DNA of 64,000 bases, taken from NCBI RefSeq assembly GCF_022458895.1, contig NZ_JAINFL010000004.1, forward strand, positions 744,001-808,000. The letters are read 5' to 3'. Position numbers and translations under genes: made by a program. Below are positions 24,919 to 33,740 of the stretch, in pieces. Within the stretch, counting starts at the first letter, position 1; every line of letters begins with the position of its first letter. The notes below the pieces were generated by a model that saw only the letters and a list, made by a program, of their open reading frames with translations, had not been told where the DNA came from and made no database searches. Origin of the DNA: Roseihalotalea indica. Its GTDB lineage: Bacteria; Bacteroidota; Bacteroidia; Cytophagales; Cyclobacteriaceae.

Positions 24919-25372
24919 TCAATTTAGATTTTCGGATGTGATTCATAATATCATGCAGTGTTCACCACCTCTTTTTAGGCTTCTACACTAGAAACTCATT
25001 TTATGAGAAATAATAAATTAGATCAATCCATTGTTTAAATATTTTACAAGTATTTAGGTTAAACATTACAATAATATTAAATTAAGCCGCATAACTATCA
25101 GTATTAATAATATTATATCTATAAACATAAAATATTTTTTACAATATACGCAACCGATTGCGTATATTTTTTTTAGATTTATGACAAATGACTGTTTCTC
25201 ATCTTATTCCGGGCACAGAGGTTTGGTCGTTGCTATCAGTCAGGGGCGCCATCGTAGCTATCATGCTCATCGTGATTCAAAATTTTTGTATGTTAGATTT
25301 TGTAAAAGACCGGACATAGAGAAAGGAAACGCACTTATGAGGTAACTAAGGGGCAGAACCCCACCCTACTCA
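24919..25372. other. Divergent control region susC / lacI-1
   Basis: The 454-base region is AT-rich near susC and contains one perfect LacI-type palindrome at 25144-25167. I see no ORF and no unambiguous TTTG-19-TAnnTTTG promoter on either strand; a partial match (TAGATTTTG, near 25293) lies on the lacI-1 side. Confidence 0.6.
25144..25167. promoter_or_regulatory. LacI-family operator (perfect palindrome)
   Basis: The arms ATATACGCAA and TTGCGTATAT are exact reverse complements around the four-base centre CCGA. The core GCAACCGATTGC fits the LacI/GalR consensus (GCAA-nCGn-TTGC). It lies between the divergent susC and lacI-1 genes, so one bound regulator could control both. The same 11-base core CAACCGATTGC recurs upstream of lacI-2. 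Confidence 0.85.
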
Positions 25373-26440
25373 ATGAAAAAAAACAAGCAGATTACCATTT
25401 ATGACATCGCTCAAAAACTGGATGTCTCACCTACTACCGTATCCAGAGCTCTTAATGATCACCACAGCATTAGTAAAGAAACCACCCAGGCCGTAAAAAA
25501 AATGGCCCGTAAGCTGGGGTACCGCCCTAATTCTGTGGCATCAAGCCTTAGAACGAATAAGACGAATACCATTGGAGTGATTATGCCACTAATTAACCGC
25601 CCTTTTATTGCAGCCCTGATCAGTGGGATTGAGGACATTGCGAATCGGCAAGGATACAATGTGATTATTTCTCAGACGTATGATTCGTATGATAAAGAAG
25701 TAGCCAATGCCCGAACGCTGTACTCTAGTCGGGTGGCGGGACTTATTTTCTCTTTAGCCATGGAGACTCAGCAGTATGATCACCTTTATCCTTTCCTGCA
25801 AAGTGATATACCCATCGTATCCGTAGACCGGATTGCCATGGAACTGGAAACCGACCGGGTTATTATTGATAATTTTGCCGCTGGTTTTAAAGCTACTGAG
25901 CACCTTATCCAGATGGGATGTAAGCGAATTGCACATTTTGGTGGTGCTCAGCACCGGAATATTTATCAAGGCCGGCAGCAGGGTTATCTGGCTGCTTTGA
26001 AAAAATATAATCTACCTATTGACGAATCCCTTATTGTACACAGCAAGCTAAGCCTGGAAGAAGGGAGGGAAAGTACTTCTTATCTATTAAATCTACCTAA
26101 ACCACCGGATGGCATCTTTTCCGCGAATGATTCAGCCGCCGTCAGTGCCATTCAATGTGCCAAGCAAAAGGGCATCAGCATTCCGCGCGATCTGGCTATT
26201 GTGGGCTTCAATGATGACCCCATCTCTTCTATTATAGAGCCAGGCCTCACCACTGTTGCTCACCCGGCTTTCGATATGGGAAAAATTGCTGCCCAGCAGG
26301 TGCTTAAAAACCGGGATCATAAAAATATTGTGCAATCACAAACGATTGTGCTAAAAACAGAACTGATTATACGTAACTCATCTCGGCGAAAGCCTATTCA
26401 TGAGAAAAATGAAAGTGCTCCGCCGAAGGTAAAAGTATAA
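25373..26440 (+). CDS. LacI-family transcriptional regulator 1
   Basis: The 355-residue protein has an N-terminal LacI helix-turn-helix (QITIYDIAQKLDVSPTTVSRALNDHHSISKET, about 6-37) with the hinge helix PNSVASSLRTNKTNTIG, then a periplasmic-binding-protein-like effector domain (about 62-340; GVIMPLINRPFIAALISGIE, PDGIFSANDSAAVSAIQCAKQ, DLAIVGFNDDPISSIIEPGLTT). The last 15 or so residues are charged and extend past the usual end. It is divergent from susC and 330 bases before a second LacI. The likely ligand is a xylan-derived uronic acid or aldouronate; the sequence does not reveal which. It shares its fold, length and operator core with regulator 2, so cross-regulation is plausible. Confidence 0.95.
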   Translation: MKKNKQITIYDIAQKLDVSPTTVSRALNDHHSISKETTQAVKKMARKLGYRPNSVASSLRTNKTNTIGVIMPLINRPFIAALISGIEDIANRQGYNVIISQTYDSYDKEVANARTLYSSRVAGLIFSLAMETQQYDHLYPFLQSDIPIVSVDRIAMELETDRVIIDNFAAGFKATEHLIQMGCKRIAHFGGAQHRNIYQGRQQGYLAALKKYNLPIDESLIVHSKLSLEEGRESTSYLLNLPKPPDGIFSANDSAAVSAIQCAKQKGISIPRDLAIVGFNDDPISSIIEPGLTTVAHPAFDMGKIAAQQVLKNRDHKNIVQSQTIVLKTELIIRNSSRRKPIHEKNESAPPKVKV

Positions 26441-26769
26441 TGCTCAATGCAACTTCTCATGAGTACCATCCCTTATTGTTATCTCTGGTGATAGCAGGAG
26501 GGCTATGGATAGGCAAAAGGGAATTTTAAATTACATTAACAATAACCCATTATTATGCATAAAAAATAAACATATGTTAAAATATATACTCTGAATACAC
26601 AATTTTTGCTATTTTTATAAAATTACACTACACTCTTTCATAAGTAAAAGTATATTTACCCCTGATACAACCGATTGCAGTAAAATTAAAAAGTCAAGTG
26701 TTAAATTACATGATAAATACCATTACCAAGTCAGCTTTTGTATACATCTAGCCAGACTGTTCCATTTCC
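26441..26769. other. Intergenic region lacI-1 / lacI-2
   Basis: This 329-base AT-rich gap contains a second LacI operator core at 26668-26678, 92 bases before lacI-2. No ORF or terminator hairpin with a clear U-tract was found. Confidence 0.5.
26662..26681. promoter_or_regulatory. Candidate second LacI operator
   Basis: The 11-base core CAACCGATTGC (26668-26678) is identical to the centre of the perfect palindrome at 25144-25167. The outer arms are degenerate (GATACAA versus TTGCAGT), so binding may be weaker. The position upstream of lacI-2 and its GH67 gene fits autoregulation. Confidence 0.65.
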
Positions 26770-27792
26770 ATGAAAAGCCATAAAGAAGTCACAATCTACG
26801 ACATTGCTAAGGCACTTGATATCTCAGCAGCCACAGTAAGCCGAGGCCTGAAAGATCATCCGGCAATAAAAAAAGAGACAAAAAAAAGAATTCAGGAAGC
26901 TGCCCAGCAGATGGGGTATCAGCAAAATATTTTTGCCAGCAACCTGCGGAAAAAGAAAACCAATACTATTGGTGTTGTCGTACCCCATCTCAACAGTTAT
27001 TTTATGTCAGCGGTAATTGCTGGTATCGAGAAGGTGGTTACCCAAGAAGGATACAACCTGATCATCAGCCAGTCTCTTGAATCAGTGAAAAAAGAGAAGG
27101 CCAACGTCACTACCATGTTCAACAGTCGAGTTGATGGCCTGCTGGTTTCTCTTGCTGACGACACGGAAGATATCACCCATTTTAATTTTTTACTAAAGAA
27201 AGGGATTCCTCTGATCTTCTTTGATCGGGTATTTGACGCTCCGAACTGCACCAGCATTGTTATTAATAATTTCCAGGCGGGCTATGACGCTACCCGTCAT
27301 CTGCTGGAACAGGGCTGCCGAAAGATTGTACACCTGGCCGGAAATTTAACGGCCAGCGTATACGAGGGGCGTCATGCCGGTTACCAGCGGGCACTGGCTG
27401 ACTTCGATCTGGAATATGACCCTAAGCTTATCCTGTATCCGGATTTGCGCGATTCTGATAGTGGAGATATAGCCCGGAAGATTCTGGCAATGGATACCCT
27501 GCCCGACGGAATTTTTACTGCCAATGATACCTCTGCGGCTGCCTGCCTGAGTGAATTGAAAAGGGCTGGAATCAGAATTCCTCAGGATATAGCCATCGTA
27601 GGGTTTAATAATGATCCGCTATCCCGGGTTATCGAGCCGCCCCTAACCACCATTCATTATCCCGGATACGAAATGGGAGAAGTTGCAGCCCATACCTTAA
27701 TTAACCGATTGAAAAACCTGCCAGATAATCGGCTCAACACCATCGTCTTACAGCACGAACTAATTGTAAGAGAATCATCATTGAAAAAATAA
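26770..27792 (+). CDS. LacI-family transcriptional regulator 2
   Basis: The 340-residue protein has a LacI helix-turn-helix (EVTIYDIAKALDISAATVSRGLKDHPAIKKET, about 5-36), the hinge QNIFASNLRKKKTNTIG and a complete effector domain (GVVVPHLNSYFMSAVIAGIE, PDGIFTANDTSAAACLSELKRAG, DIAIVGFNNDPLSRVIEPPLTT). It is clearly paralogous to regulator 1. The GH67 gene starts 25 bases after its stop, so the two are probably one operon. It most likely senses a glucuronoxylan breakdown product and controls GH67 and perhaps the opposite-strand operon. Confidence 0.95.
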   Translation: MKSHKEVTIYDIAKALDISAATVSRGLKDHPAIKKETKKRIQEAAQQMGYQQNIFASNLRKKKTNTIGVVVPHLNSYFMSAVIAGIEKVVTQEGYNLIISQSLESVKKEKANVTTMFNSRVDGLLVSLADDTEDITHFNFLLKKGIPLIFFDRVFDAPNCTSIVINNFQAGYDATRHLLEQGCRKIVHLAGNLTASVYEGRHAGYQRALADFDLEYDPKLILYPDLRDSDSGDIARKILAMDTLPDGIFTANDTSAAACLSELKRAGIRIPQDIAIVGFNNDPLSRVIEPPLTTIHYPGYEMGEVAAHTLINRLKNLPDNRLNTIVLQHELIVRESSLKK

Positions 27793-27817
27793 TTTTTTGT
27801 CATAGCCTGAATTTATC

Positions 27818-29989
27818 ATGAATAACCGCCTACCTTTTTGCTTCCTTATAGCATTCTTTATTTTCCACACCACACTACTGGCTGAAGACGGCTACCGGCT
27901 TTGGTTAAGATACGACCTGATATCAGATAATGCCACACTAACCACCTACCGTCAGGCAGTGCAGGGATGGCTGATTGAGGGCGAGTCCCCTACCCTGGAT
28001 ATAATTGATAATGAACTGCAAATGGCAATCAGCGGTCTGTTAGACCAAACGGTGGCCCCGGTTACCCAGCTTAATCAGGATGGCATTCTAGTAATTGGTA
28101 CCCCCGATAATTCGCCCCTGATTGCCTCTTCTGAATTGGCGGAACAGGCAACTGCCCTATCAGACGAAGGCTTTATCATTCGTAACACCACCATCAATAA
28201 CCGGAAGGTGATTGCTATTGCCGGAAAAGGTGAAACCGGAGTTTTATATGGGGTATTCCATTTTCTTCGACTGCTGCAAAACCATGAAGATATAAGCAAC
28301 CTGAACATCCGCAATGAGCCTCAGATCATGCACCGGGTGTTAAATCATTGGGATAACCTGGACCGCACGGTAGAGCGAGGTTATGCAGGGTTTTCTATCT
28401 GGAACTGGCATACGTTACCTGATTATATTGATCAGCGATACATCGACTACGCTCGGGCCAATGCCTCCATTGGTATTAATGGGACTGTACTAACCAACGT
28501 CAACGCGAATGCCCTGGTACTAACGCCCGCTTACCTGGAAAAAGCCGCTGCCCTGGCCGATGTTTTCCGCCCTTACGGACTACAAGTATACCTAACCGCC
28601 CGCTTCAGCGCCCCGGTAGAGATGGGCGGACTGGAAACGGCTGATCCGCTGGACCCTAAAGTACAGCAGTGGTGGAAAGACAAAGCTGATGAGATCTATG
28701 AGTATATTCCTGACTTTGGTGGATTTCTGGTCAAAGCTAATTCGGAAGGTCAGCCGGGGCCGCAAAACTACGGGCGAAACCACGCTGATGGAGCGAATAT
28801 GCTGGCCGATGCCGTGGCGGAACACGGTGGCATTGTGATGTGGCGCGCTTTTGTCTACAGCGACGAAGTGCCCGATGACCGAGCCAAGCAGGCATATGAT
28901 GAATTTAAACCGTTGGATGGTCAATTCAGAGATAATGTGCTGATTCAGGTGAAAAACGGTGCCATTGACTTTCAGCCACGAGAGCCGTTTCACCCGCTTT
29001 TCGGAGCGATGCCAGAAACACCGCTTATGATGGAATTTCAGATCACCCAGGAATATCTGGGGCAGGGAACGCATCTGGCCTACCTGGCTCCCATGTACAC
29101 CGAGGTGCTCAACGCGGATACCTACGCTAAGGGAGAAGGCTCTACCGTAGCGAAAGTGATTGACGGAAGCCTGCATAACTATTCCACTACGGGTATTGCC
29201 GGAGTGGCTAACATCGGAAATGATCGCAACTGGACCGGTCACCAATTCGGGCAAGCCAACTGGTACTGCTTTGGCCGGTTAGCCTGGAACCCTACCCTAT
29301 CCCCTTCAGCCATCGCCGATGAATGGACCGGGATGACCTTTTCTAATGAGCCGGACGTGAAGCAGTCTATTAAATCGATGATGCTGGCATCACACGAAGC
29401 GGTAGTAAATTATATGACGCCTCTGGGCTTACACCATATCATGGGTGCTGGGCACCATTACGGCCCAGGCCCCTGGGTCAGCGAAATGAGCCGCCCGGAC
29501 TGGACATCGGTTTATTACCATCAGGCAGATAGCAGTGGGGTTGGATTTGACCGTACTGCCTCCGGAAGCGATGCCGTTGCTCAGTACTTTCCTCCGGTGG
29601 CCGAGATGTTCAGTGGTCTGGAACAATGCCCGGAAAAATACCTGCTGTGGTTTCATCACCTTCCCTGGGATTATAAACTACAATCAGGACGCAGCCTGTG
29701 GGATGGCATTGCTCAGCACTACCAGATGGGTGTAGATACCGTACGGCAAATGCAACAGACCTGGAACAGCCTGGAGGAATCTATTGATGAAGGGCGGTTT
29801 AAGCAGGTGCAAGCCTATTTGGAAATTCAGGCGCAAGAAGCTGTTTGGTGGAGGAATGCCTGTTTGTCCTATTTCCAGACCTTCTCACAGATGCCAATCC
29901 CCCAGGGAGTTGAAAAGCCGGAAGAATCTCTTGACTACTATAAAAGCCTCTCCTTTCCCTACGCACCGGGTATCCGTCCACGTTGGTAG
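27818..29989 (+). CDS. aguA: GH67 alpha-glucuronidase
   Basis: The 723-residue enzyme has a signal peptide (ending TTLLA), an N-terminal GH67 domain (YRLWLRYDLISD) and a barrel with HRVLNHWDNLDRTVERGYAGFSIW. By alignment to the Cellvibrio enzyme the catalytic residues are Glu310 (KANSEGQPGP), Asp384 (AIDFQPREP) and Glu412 (TQEYLGQ); the 28-residue spacing of the last two is the same. GH67 removes 4-O-methyl-glucuronic acid from the non-reducing-end xylose of short aldouronates, so it complements GH115, which attacks internal positions. The signal indicates periplasmic action, upstream of TRAP uptake. It follows lacI-2 closely. Confidence 0.95.
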   Translation: MNNRLPFCFLIAFFIFHTTLLAEDGYRLWLRYDLISDNATLTTYRQAVQGWLIEGESPTLDIIDNELQMAISGLLDQTVAPVTQLNQDGILVIGTPDNSPLIASSELAEQATALSDEGFIIRNTTINNRKVIAIAGKGETGVLYGVFHFLRLLQNHEDISNLNIRNEPQIMHRVLNHWDNLDRTVERGYAGFSIWNWHTLPDYIDQRYIDYARANASIGINGTVLTNVNANALVLTPAYLEKAAALADVFRPYGLQVYLTARFSAPVEMGGLETADPLDPKVQQWWKDKADEIYEYIPDFGGFLVKANSEGQPGPQNYGRNHADGANMLADAVAEHGGIVMWRAFVYSDEVPDDRAKQAYDEFKPLDGQFRDNVLIQVKNGAIDFQPREPFHPLFGAMPETPLMMEFQITQEYLGQGTHLAYLAPMYTEVLNADTYAKGEGSTVAKVIDGSLHNYSTTGIAGVANIGNDRNWTGHQFGQANWYCFGRLAWNPTLSPSAIADEWTGMTFSNEPDVKQSIKSMMLASHEAVVNYMTPLGLHHIMGAGHHYGPGPWVSEMSRPDWTSVYYHQADSSGVGFDRTASGSDAVAQYFPPVAEMFSGLEQCPEKYLLWFHHLPWDYKLQSGRSLWDGIAQHYQMGVDTVRQMQQTWNSLEESIDEGRFKQVQAYLEIQAQEAVWWRNACLSYFQTFSQMPIPQGVEKPEESLDYYKSLSFPYAPGIRPRW

Positions 29990-29994
29990 CTTTT

Positions 29995-30087
29995 TAATGA
30001 TGGGTGATTGATGAATAATGATTAATATGCAGAGAAAACACCGCTTATTATTGATCATCAGTCATAATTCATTAATCATTAGTCATC
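29995..30087. repeat. Intergenic inverted repeat, CATCAATCATCAT-like family, copy 3
   Basis: The left arm (29995-30027; ATGATGGGTGATTGATGAAT and neighbours) and right arm (30050-30087; TGATCATCAGTCATAATTCA and neighbours) are imperfect complements. It is built of the same ATGA/TCAT words as the copies at 3.8, 12.5 and 42.1 kb, but lacks the exact 13-mer. It separates GH67 from the LytS-type kinase. Confidence 0.6.
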
Positions 30088-30090
30088 GTT

Positions 30091-31119
30091 GTGAAAGTTA
30101 CTACTGTACTGACGCACCTGGCCGGAATTCTTTTTTTTCTAAGCATCCCACTGGTATTCTCGCCTGAACTGCGTCTAGGTTTGGAAATCCAGCGTGAGTT
30201 GTTGGGTTATTCGTTAATGGTAGGATTCTTTTATCTTAACTACCTGGTATTAATCCCACAACTCTATTTTAAAAAGAAGTACATTTGGTTTATAGTAGCT
30301 ATTCTGGGATGCTATTTCTTTATCACCTTCTTACCACAGCTCCTGATTCCGTTTGCCGATCGCTTTGAGATGAGACCGGGTCGTCCTGCCCCGCCCCCGG
30401 GTATGGAAAGACCACTTAACCCGGCGTTAATCCGACATCTGAGTCATACGGTGTTTTCGTTCTTTCTGGTCGTATTTGTGTCACTGGCTATGCGGATCAA
30501 TCGTAAGTTAAAAGCAACCGAACAGGAACGGGTGCAAACGGAGCTATCATTACTTAAAGCCCAGGTCAATCCGCATTTCCTGTTTAATACGCTAAACAGT
30601 ATCTATTCACTCGCCCTGGAGAAATCAGATATGACGGCGGATGCTATCGTCAAACTTTCCGGTATGATGCGCTACGTTCTCCACGACGCCCAGCAGGATG
30701 TGGTATCCCTTTCCCGTGAGGTAGAAAGCCTCAGCGATTATATTGACCTGCAAATGATCCGGTGGGAAAATTCGGTTAATGTGGATTATCGGGTATCAGG
30801 AGAGACTGATGGAAAGTACATTGCTCCGGTCATTCTCCAGCCTTTTATAGAGAATGCCTTTAAACACGGGGTGAGTACTGAAGCAGAAACACAAATCAAT
30901 ATTATGATCATTATAGAAGGCGAGCAACTGAAACTGAGTGTAGAAAATGAAAAGGTAAAACTCACTAACCAACACGAAGAAAGAAGCGGTATGGGGATAG
31001 AGAATACCCGCCTTCGCCTGAACCTGATTTACCCATCAGTCCATACCCTGACCATTACCGAAAATGAGCATACGTTTCAAGTAGCGCTAACGTTGAAACT
31101 TAAAACAGGAAACGCATGA
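30091..31119 (+). CDS. LytS-type sensor histidine kinase (His_kinase family)
   Basis: The 342-residue membrane kinase starts at GTG (30091), directly after the repeat. Four membrane helices occupy about residues 5-135, with a proline-rich loop (RPGRPAPPPGMERP) between the third and fourth. The kinase core has the phospho-acceptor KAQVNPHFLFNTLNSI (His about 164) and an atypical ATPase with QPFIENAFKHGV and GMGIENTRLRL. No extracytoplasmic sensor domain is present. Its stop overlaps the start of the LytTR regulator (ATGA), so they form a two-component pair. The stimulus is unknown; proximity to GH67 might be coincidental. Confidence 0.93.
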   Translation: MKVTTVLTHLAGILFFLSIPLVFSPELRLGLEIQRELLGYSLMVGFFYLNYLVLIPQLYFKKKYIWFIVAILGCYFFITFLPQLLIPFADRFEMRPGRPAPPPGMERPLNPALIRHLSHTVFSFFLVVFVSLAMRINRKLKATEQERVQTELSLLKAQVNPHFLFNTLNSIYSLALEKSDMTADAIVKLSGMMRYVLHDAQQDVVSLSREVESLSDYIDLQMIRWENSVNVDYRVSGETDGKYIAPVILQPFIENAFKHGVSTEAETQINIMIIIEGEQLKLSVENEKVKLTNQHEERSGMGIENTRLRLNLIYPSVHTLTITENEHTFQVALTLKLKTGNA

Positions 31120-31802
31120 TCTCCACCATTGCTCTGGATGATGAAACCCCAGCCCTAAAAGTGATTGAGAACTTTTGCCACAAGATTGATTTCATCGATC
31201 TGCATAAGACCTTTACCAGTACTTCTCAAGCCAAAGATCACCTGAATAATTACCCGGTTGATCTGATTTTTCTGGATATCAATATGCCAGCCATTTCCGG
31301 CATTGACTTTCATCAAATAATTCCCCCGGAAACCATGGTCATTTTTACTACTGCCTATAGCGAATATGCCGTTGAGGGGTTTAATCTTAAGGCAGTAGAC
31401 TATTTGCTAAAACCCTTTACCCTGGACCGCTTCGCGCAGGCGGTGGAAAAGGCAAAAGATTTGTACCAGTTTACCCAAAGCAAAACCGAACAGCGCTACC
31501 TGTTTATTCGAGCCGATTACAGTCTGATCAAGATCGATACAGAGGCTGTCTTGTACGTGGAAGCCATGGAGGATTACTTACGCATACGTCTGAAAGGGCA
31601 GAAGCCGGTGGTGGCCCGCATGACCATGAAGGCGATGGAAGAGAAACTGCCAGCGGCTGATTTTGCCCGGGTGCATCGTTCGTATATTGTGAATATCCGA
31701 AAAATTGAACAGTTGCGTGGTAGAATCGTGACGATAGACGGGAAGGAACTGCCCGTAAGCAAAGGATATCTGGATAATCTTAAACAGTCCCTTCGTTCAT
31801 AA
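31116..31802 (+). CDS. LytTR-family response regulator
   Basis: The 228-residue regulator has a receiver domain (about 1-118; acidic pair Asp8-Asp9, phospho-Asp54 in FLDINMPAISG, conserved Lys in YLLKPF) and a LytTR DNA-binding domain (about 130-226; RADYSLIKIDTEAVLYVEAMEDYLRI, FARVHRSYIVNI). It overlaps the kinase gene by four bases and is its cognate partner. LytTR domains bind direct-repeat sites; no such site was found upstream of the pair. A target cannot be assigned. Confidence 0.95.
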   Translation: MISTIALDDETPALKVIENFCHKIDFIDLHKTFTSTSQAKDHLNNYPVDLIFLDINMPAISGIDFHQIIPPETMVIFTTAYSEYAVEGFNLKAVDYLLKPFTLDRFAQAVEKAKDLYQFTQSKTEQRYLFIRADYSLIKIDTEAVLYVEAMEDYLRIRLKGQKPVVARMTMKAMEEKLPAADFARVHRSYIVNIRKIEQLRGRIVTIDGKELPVSKGYLDNLKQSLRS

Positions 31803-31823
31803 TTTTTTATTCTTGAGGTTTTT

Positions 31824-31842
31824 CACGTCCAGCGTAGAACAC
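31824..31842. repeat. Left copy of inverted repeat flanking the BlaI/M56 pair
   Basis: CACGTCCAGCGTAGAACAC matches the reverse complement of 34254-34272 at 16 of 19 bases (first 11 exact). Together they flank the M56-ankyrin and blaI genes. Confidence 0.5.
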
Positions 31843-31948
31843 CCCGGCCGACATTCGCAACACTAACGAATGCAACAACTAATAAACATCAGTTTTTTTC
31901 ATCATGGCTTGGGTAATGACACTATAAGGGTTAATAAACAGGAACTGC

Positions 31949-33736
31949 TTACTCTTCTTTTGCATATTGGTTCAACAGGGCGATCATCTCCTTATTTTTA
32001 GCAATTCGGGCATGGAACATCGCATACTCATCTCCCGGAGCATGAAGGTAAGGGTCAGCACCGTTCTCCAGTAGCAATTTGGCAGTGGTGTAGTGATTAT
32101 TTTTAACGGCGTCAATCAGGGCGGTACCATCACCGGGTACCTGTTGATCTATTTCTGCCTTTTGCGAAATGAGGTACCTGACTACGTCCAACTGACCATT
32201 TTTAGAGGCGGCAATCAACGCGGTGCCATCGCCCGAAATACTCTGGTTAATCTTCGCATTTTGGGAAAGTAAATACTTTACCACCTCAAGATGACCGTTT
32301 TTGGCAGCAACTAGCAACGGAGTTCCGTCGCCCTGTACTGCCTGATTTATTTCTGCCTTTTGCGAGATAAGATATTTTGCTACCTCCAGATGGCCATTTT
32401 GACAGGCATTAATTAATGCAGTTCCATCACCTCCCAGTTGCCTATTAATCTCTGCGCCTTGGTCCACTAGATATTTCACAAACTCCAATTGACCATATCT
32501 GGCAGCAGCCATCAGGGGTGTTTCATCTCCGGCGGCATGAAATTCTATATCAGCCTGGGCTTCTACCAGTAGTTGTCCTATCTCTAAAGCCCCATTTCTG
32601 GCAGCTGCCACCAGGGGTGAACGGGGTTCGTCATCCCCGTAATAGGTACAGTTAGGGGTGATAGTTTTAATCAATTCGGCAACTTTTGATTGATCATTGG
32701 CCTTCACCGCGCTTAGTAATTCTCTACAATCCTGAGTATCTCCCTGCGCAACTGCTGGCAGCGACTCTTCCTCGGCATGCTGAGCAAGAGCCGATACAGG
32801 CTTGTTCATAATAATGAGGGTAACCAGGAGGATTGGAGCGATAAAAGCATATTTCCAATAACTGTGGGGGTTGGATTTCTTGGCGTTCATTTTTTTTATT
32901 CGTTGTTTCAGTAAGGATTGATTATAATTCGTCGTGACGGTGAGCGGCTTATAGAAGGTAGTAATTCGTAACAGGCTCATCTGATAAACACGCTTTTCCA
33001 CCGTTTTGCTAGCCAGCAAAAGATTATCCGTTTGATATTCCAGATTTTTTTCAATCTCTTTTCGGAGTACCCATACCAGGGGGTTGAACCAGAGGGCAAT
33101 GATGGCGATCTCTGATATCAGCAGATCAACGCTGTGCAAATTTTTAGCATGGATTTTCTCGTGGGCAATAATTTGCTCATACGTATCCAGGTCATAGCTT
33201 TCGGGGTTAATAAAAATATAACCAAAGAAAGAACAAGGTTCTTTTATCTGTGATGTATTAATAATTATATAACCTGTATCAGCTATCTTGTCCCTACTGT
33301 TCAGTGCTTTCCATAGGATACCCAGCACCTGCGTAATGAGGTGTAAGAAAAAAACGATTACCCCAAAACAATAGATCACGAACAACCAGTAAGCTACTTC
33401 CGTGACCGGCTTCTTCTCCGAAGGGTACGGTGTAGTCGTTTGGTTTTGTTGAGGTTCAGATACATACCTCTGGGTGGGAGTACTTGCTTGATCCGCCGGC
33501 ATGTCCAGTGAAGTTAGGGATGTTTGGTCATGGATGCGTTCTATTTGAGTCGAGAAAAACCCTTGAATACTGACCAGTTCGGGTAAGGAGATAAACGGAA
33601 GTGCAAATGTGAAGACCAGACAGCCAAGCAAGTAGATTCTATTGAGCGCAAAAAAACTCTCTTTCTCAAGAAAAACCTTATAAAAGATCAGTAGAACCGT
33701 GATAACCAAGGAGGCTTTCAGCAGAAATATAATCAT
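31949..33736 (-). CDS. M56 (BlaR1-like) membrane metalloprotease with C-terminal ankyrin repeats
   Basis: The 595-residue protein has membrane helices at about 3-23, 33-51 and 114-137, then a zinc-protease core with H192-E-K-I-H196 and a helix at about 210-225, and a last helix at about 293-310 (YWKYAFIAPILLVTLIIMN). After this come six to seven ankyrin-type repeats of 33 residues (about 336-590) with the consensus GDGTALI-A-NGHLEVVKYLISQKAEINQ. BlaR1 proteins carry a beta-lactam sensor here and many Bacteroidota M56 proteins carry a TonB-C or other domain; ankyrin repeats are unusual. By BlaR1 topology they would be periplasmic, suggesting sensing of a protein partner. The protease would cleave the BlaI repressor encoded four bases upstream. 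Confidence 0.9.
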   Translation of the reverse strand: MIIFLLKASLVITVLLIFYKVFLEKESFFALNRIYLLGCLVFTFALPFISLPELVSIQGFFSTQIERIHDQTSLTSLDMPADQASTPTQRYVSEPQQNQTTTPYPSEKKPVTEVAYWLFVIYCFGVIVFFLHLITQVLGILWKALNSRDKIADTGYIIINTSQIKEPCSFFGYIFINPESYDLDTYEQIIAHEKIHAKNLHSVDLLISEIAIIALWFNPLVWVLRKEIEKNLEYQTDNLLLASKTVEKRVYQMSLLRITTFYKPLTVTTNYNQSLLKQRIKKMNAKKSNPHSYWKYAFIAPILLVTLIIMNKPVSALAQHAEEESLPAVAQGDTQDCRELLSAVKANDQSKVAELIKTITPNCTYYGDDEPRSPLVAAARNGALEIGQLLVEAQADIEFHAAGDETPLMAAARYGQLEFVKYLVDQGAEINRQLGGDGTALINACQNGHLEVAKYLISQKAEINQAVQGDGTPLLVAAKNGHLEVVKYLLSQNAKINQSISGDGTALIAASKNGQLDVVRYLISQKAEIDQQVPGDGTALIDAVKNNHYTTAKLLLENGADPYLHAPGDEYAMFHARIAKNKEMIALLNQYAKEE

Positions 33737-33740
33737 GGCT

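Noticed and set aside
28592..29254. Long (220-codon) ORF antisense to GH67
   Set aside because: Shadow of a gene in which all three catalytic residues are in frame; no domain recognised on the opposite strand.
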